From: Candidatus Egerieicola pullicola
GTDB taxonomy: Bacteria > Bacillota > Clostridia > Oscillospirales > Ruminococcaceae
Assembly (NCBI GenBank): GCA_018712465.1
Contig: DVGY01000182.1
Location: 1 to 13,428 of the forward strand
Length of the DNA stretch: 13,428 bases
Reading direction: 5' to 3'
Part shown: positions 12,852 through 13,428 of the stretch, piece after piece
How positions within the stretch are numbered: position 1 is the first letter of the stretch
Layout: each line of letters starts with the position of its first letter
Program-made: the position numbers and the translations under genes
Notes under the pieces: generated by a model
What the model saw: the letters and a program-made list of their open reading frames with translations, nothing else
Database searches by the model: none
What the model was told of the DNA's origin: nothing

Positions 12852-13428
12852 GAGTAACGGTGGTAGGCGCCGGTTTGGCAGGCTGTGAAGCGGCCTGGCA
12901 GCTGGCCTGCCGGGGTATCCCGGTGACCCTTCTGGAAATGAAGCCCGCCCACTTTTCCCCGGCCCACCGCTATGCCGGTTTTGCAGAGTTGGTCTGCTCC
13001 AACTCCTTGAAGGCCCAGCGGCTGGATTCGGCGGCCGGACTGCTAAAGGAAGAGATGCGCCGGTTAGGTTCGGTGTGCTTGGCTGCGGCGGACCATCACC
13101 GGGTTCCTGCCGGAGGGGCTTTGGCCGTGGAACGGGTAGGCTTTTCCGACGAAGTAACCAAAGCCATTCAAAGCCATCCCCTGATTACAGTGGAAGAGAA
13201 GATGGTGGAAGAGATCCCGGAAGGAACGGTGATTTTGGCCACCGGTCCCCTGACCCAGGGGAAGCTGGCCCAGTCCATCGGCCAGTTGGTGGATCAGCAG
13301 CGCTTGGCCTTTTTTGACGCCGCCGCCCCCATTGTCAGCGGGGAAAGCGTGGATACCTCCATTGCTTTTTATGCGTCCCGGTACGGGAAAGGGGACGGGG
13401 AGGATTACCTGAACTGTCCCATGAACAA
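12848..13428 (+). CDS. trmFO: Methylenetetrahydrofolate--tRNA-(uracil-5-)-methyltransferase TrmFO, N-terminal part (3' end outside window)
   Basis: Folate- and FAD-dependent enzyme that makes m5U54 in the T-loop of tRNA, used by most Firmicutes instead of SAM-dependent TrmA. The frame from ATG 12848 is open to the window end (193 full codons of about 440). The N-terminal FAD-binding motif VTVVGAGLAGCEAAWQLA (3-20) is clear, followed by VTLLEMKP (26-33) and FAELVCSNSLK (45-55). Cys50 corresponds to the FAD-adduct cysteine described in B. subtilis (Cys53). Also seen are VPAGGALAVER and IVSGESVD. It overlaps topA by 4 bases (ATGA), the classical topA-trmFO pairing. It uses methylene-THF, a downstream product of the pathway fed by fhs. 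Confidence 0.95.
   Translation, partial: MRVTVVGAGLAGCEAAWQLACRGIPVTLLEMKPAHFSPAHRYAGFAELVCSNSLKAQRLDSAAGLLKEEMRRLGSVCLAAADHHRVPAGGALAVERVGFSDEVTKAIQSHPLITVEEKMVEEIPEGTVILATGPLTQGKLAQSIGQLVDQQRLAFFDAAAPIVSGESVDTSIAFYASRYGKGDGEDYLNCPMN

Noticed and set aside
1..13428. Mobile elements, CRISPR arrays, toxin-antitoxin or defence genes
   Set aside because: I looked on both strands and found no transposase, direct-repeat array, integrase or defence motif; every well-supported gene is a plus-strand chromosomal gene, mostly housekeeping.

Overview
The window is a dense, all-plus-strand block of core genes from a low-to-mid GC Firmicute. It is most likely a spore-forming member of class Clostridia, probably an Oscillospirales-type anaerobe. 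Supporting signs are formate-tetrahydrofolate ligase, the sporulation genes yabP and yabQ, a Firmicutes-type infC-rpmI-rplT operon with an L20-type attenuator leader, and a DivIC-type division protein. I saw no mobile element, CRISPR array, tRNA or rRNA, no stretch over 300 bases without a gene, and no obviously novel multi-gene system. The interest is mostly regulatory.

Layout. (1) Positions 1-2314: the 3' part of fhs, then an FtsW/RodA-family glycosyltransferase overlapping it by one base. (2) Positions 2341-4740: rsmD, coaD, an uncharacterised coiled-coil protein gene and mazG, closely packed with short overlaps. (3) Positions 4755-5092: hup (HU), with its own promoter inside mazG and a hairpin terminator. 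(4) Positions 5114-7123: rqcP (yabO), yabP, yabQ, divIC and a yabR-like S1 gene, the same order as in the Bacillus subtilis yabN-yabR region. (5) Positions 7136-8586: a strong promoter, a structured leader with terminator and antiterminator, infC starting at an ATC codon, rpmI, rplT and a terminator. (6) Positions 8612-13428: a TrmH-family rRNA methyltransferase, dprA, topA and the 5' part of trmFO.

How the genes fit together. Most products serve translation or RNA quality control (IF3, L35, L20, RsmD, the SpoU methyltransferase, RqcP, the S1 protein, TrmFO), chromosome upkeep (HU, TopA, DprA), or wall, division and sporulation (RodA/FtsW, DivIC, YabP, YabQ). CoaD, Fhs and MazG are metabolic or housecleaning enzymes. 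Several vegetative promoters sit inside upstream genes, so hup, divIC and infC can be expressed independently of their co-directional neighbours.

The best-supported unusual observations are these. The first nucleotides of the infC transcript can pair with the terminator's 3' arm and U-tract. The infC start is a non-canonical ATC. An uncharacterised coiled-coil gene lies between coaD and mazG. TopA carries a lysine/alanine-rich N-terminal tail. All database assignments below are from motif recognition by eye; no search was run.
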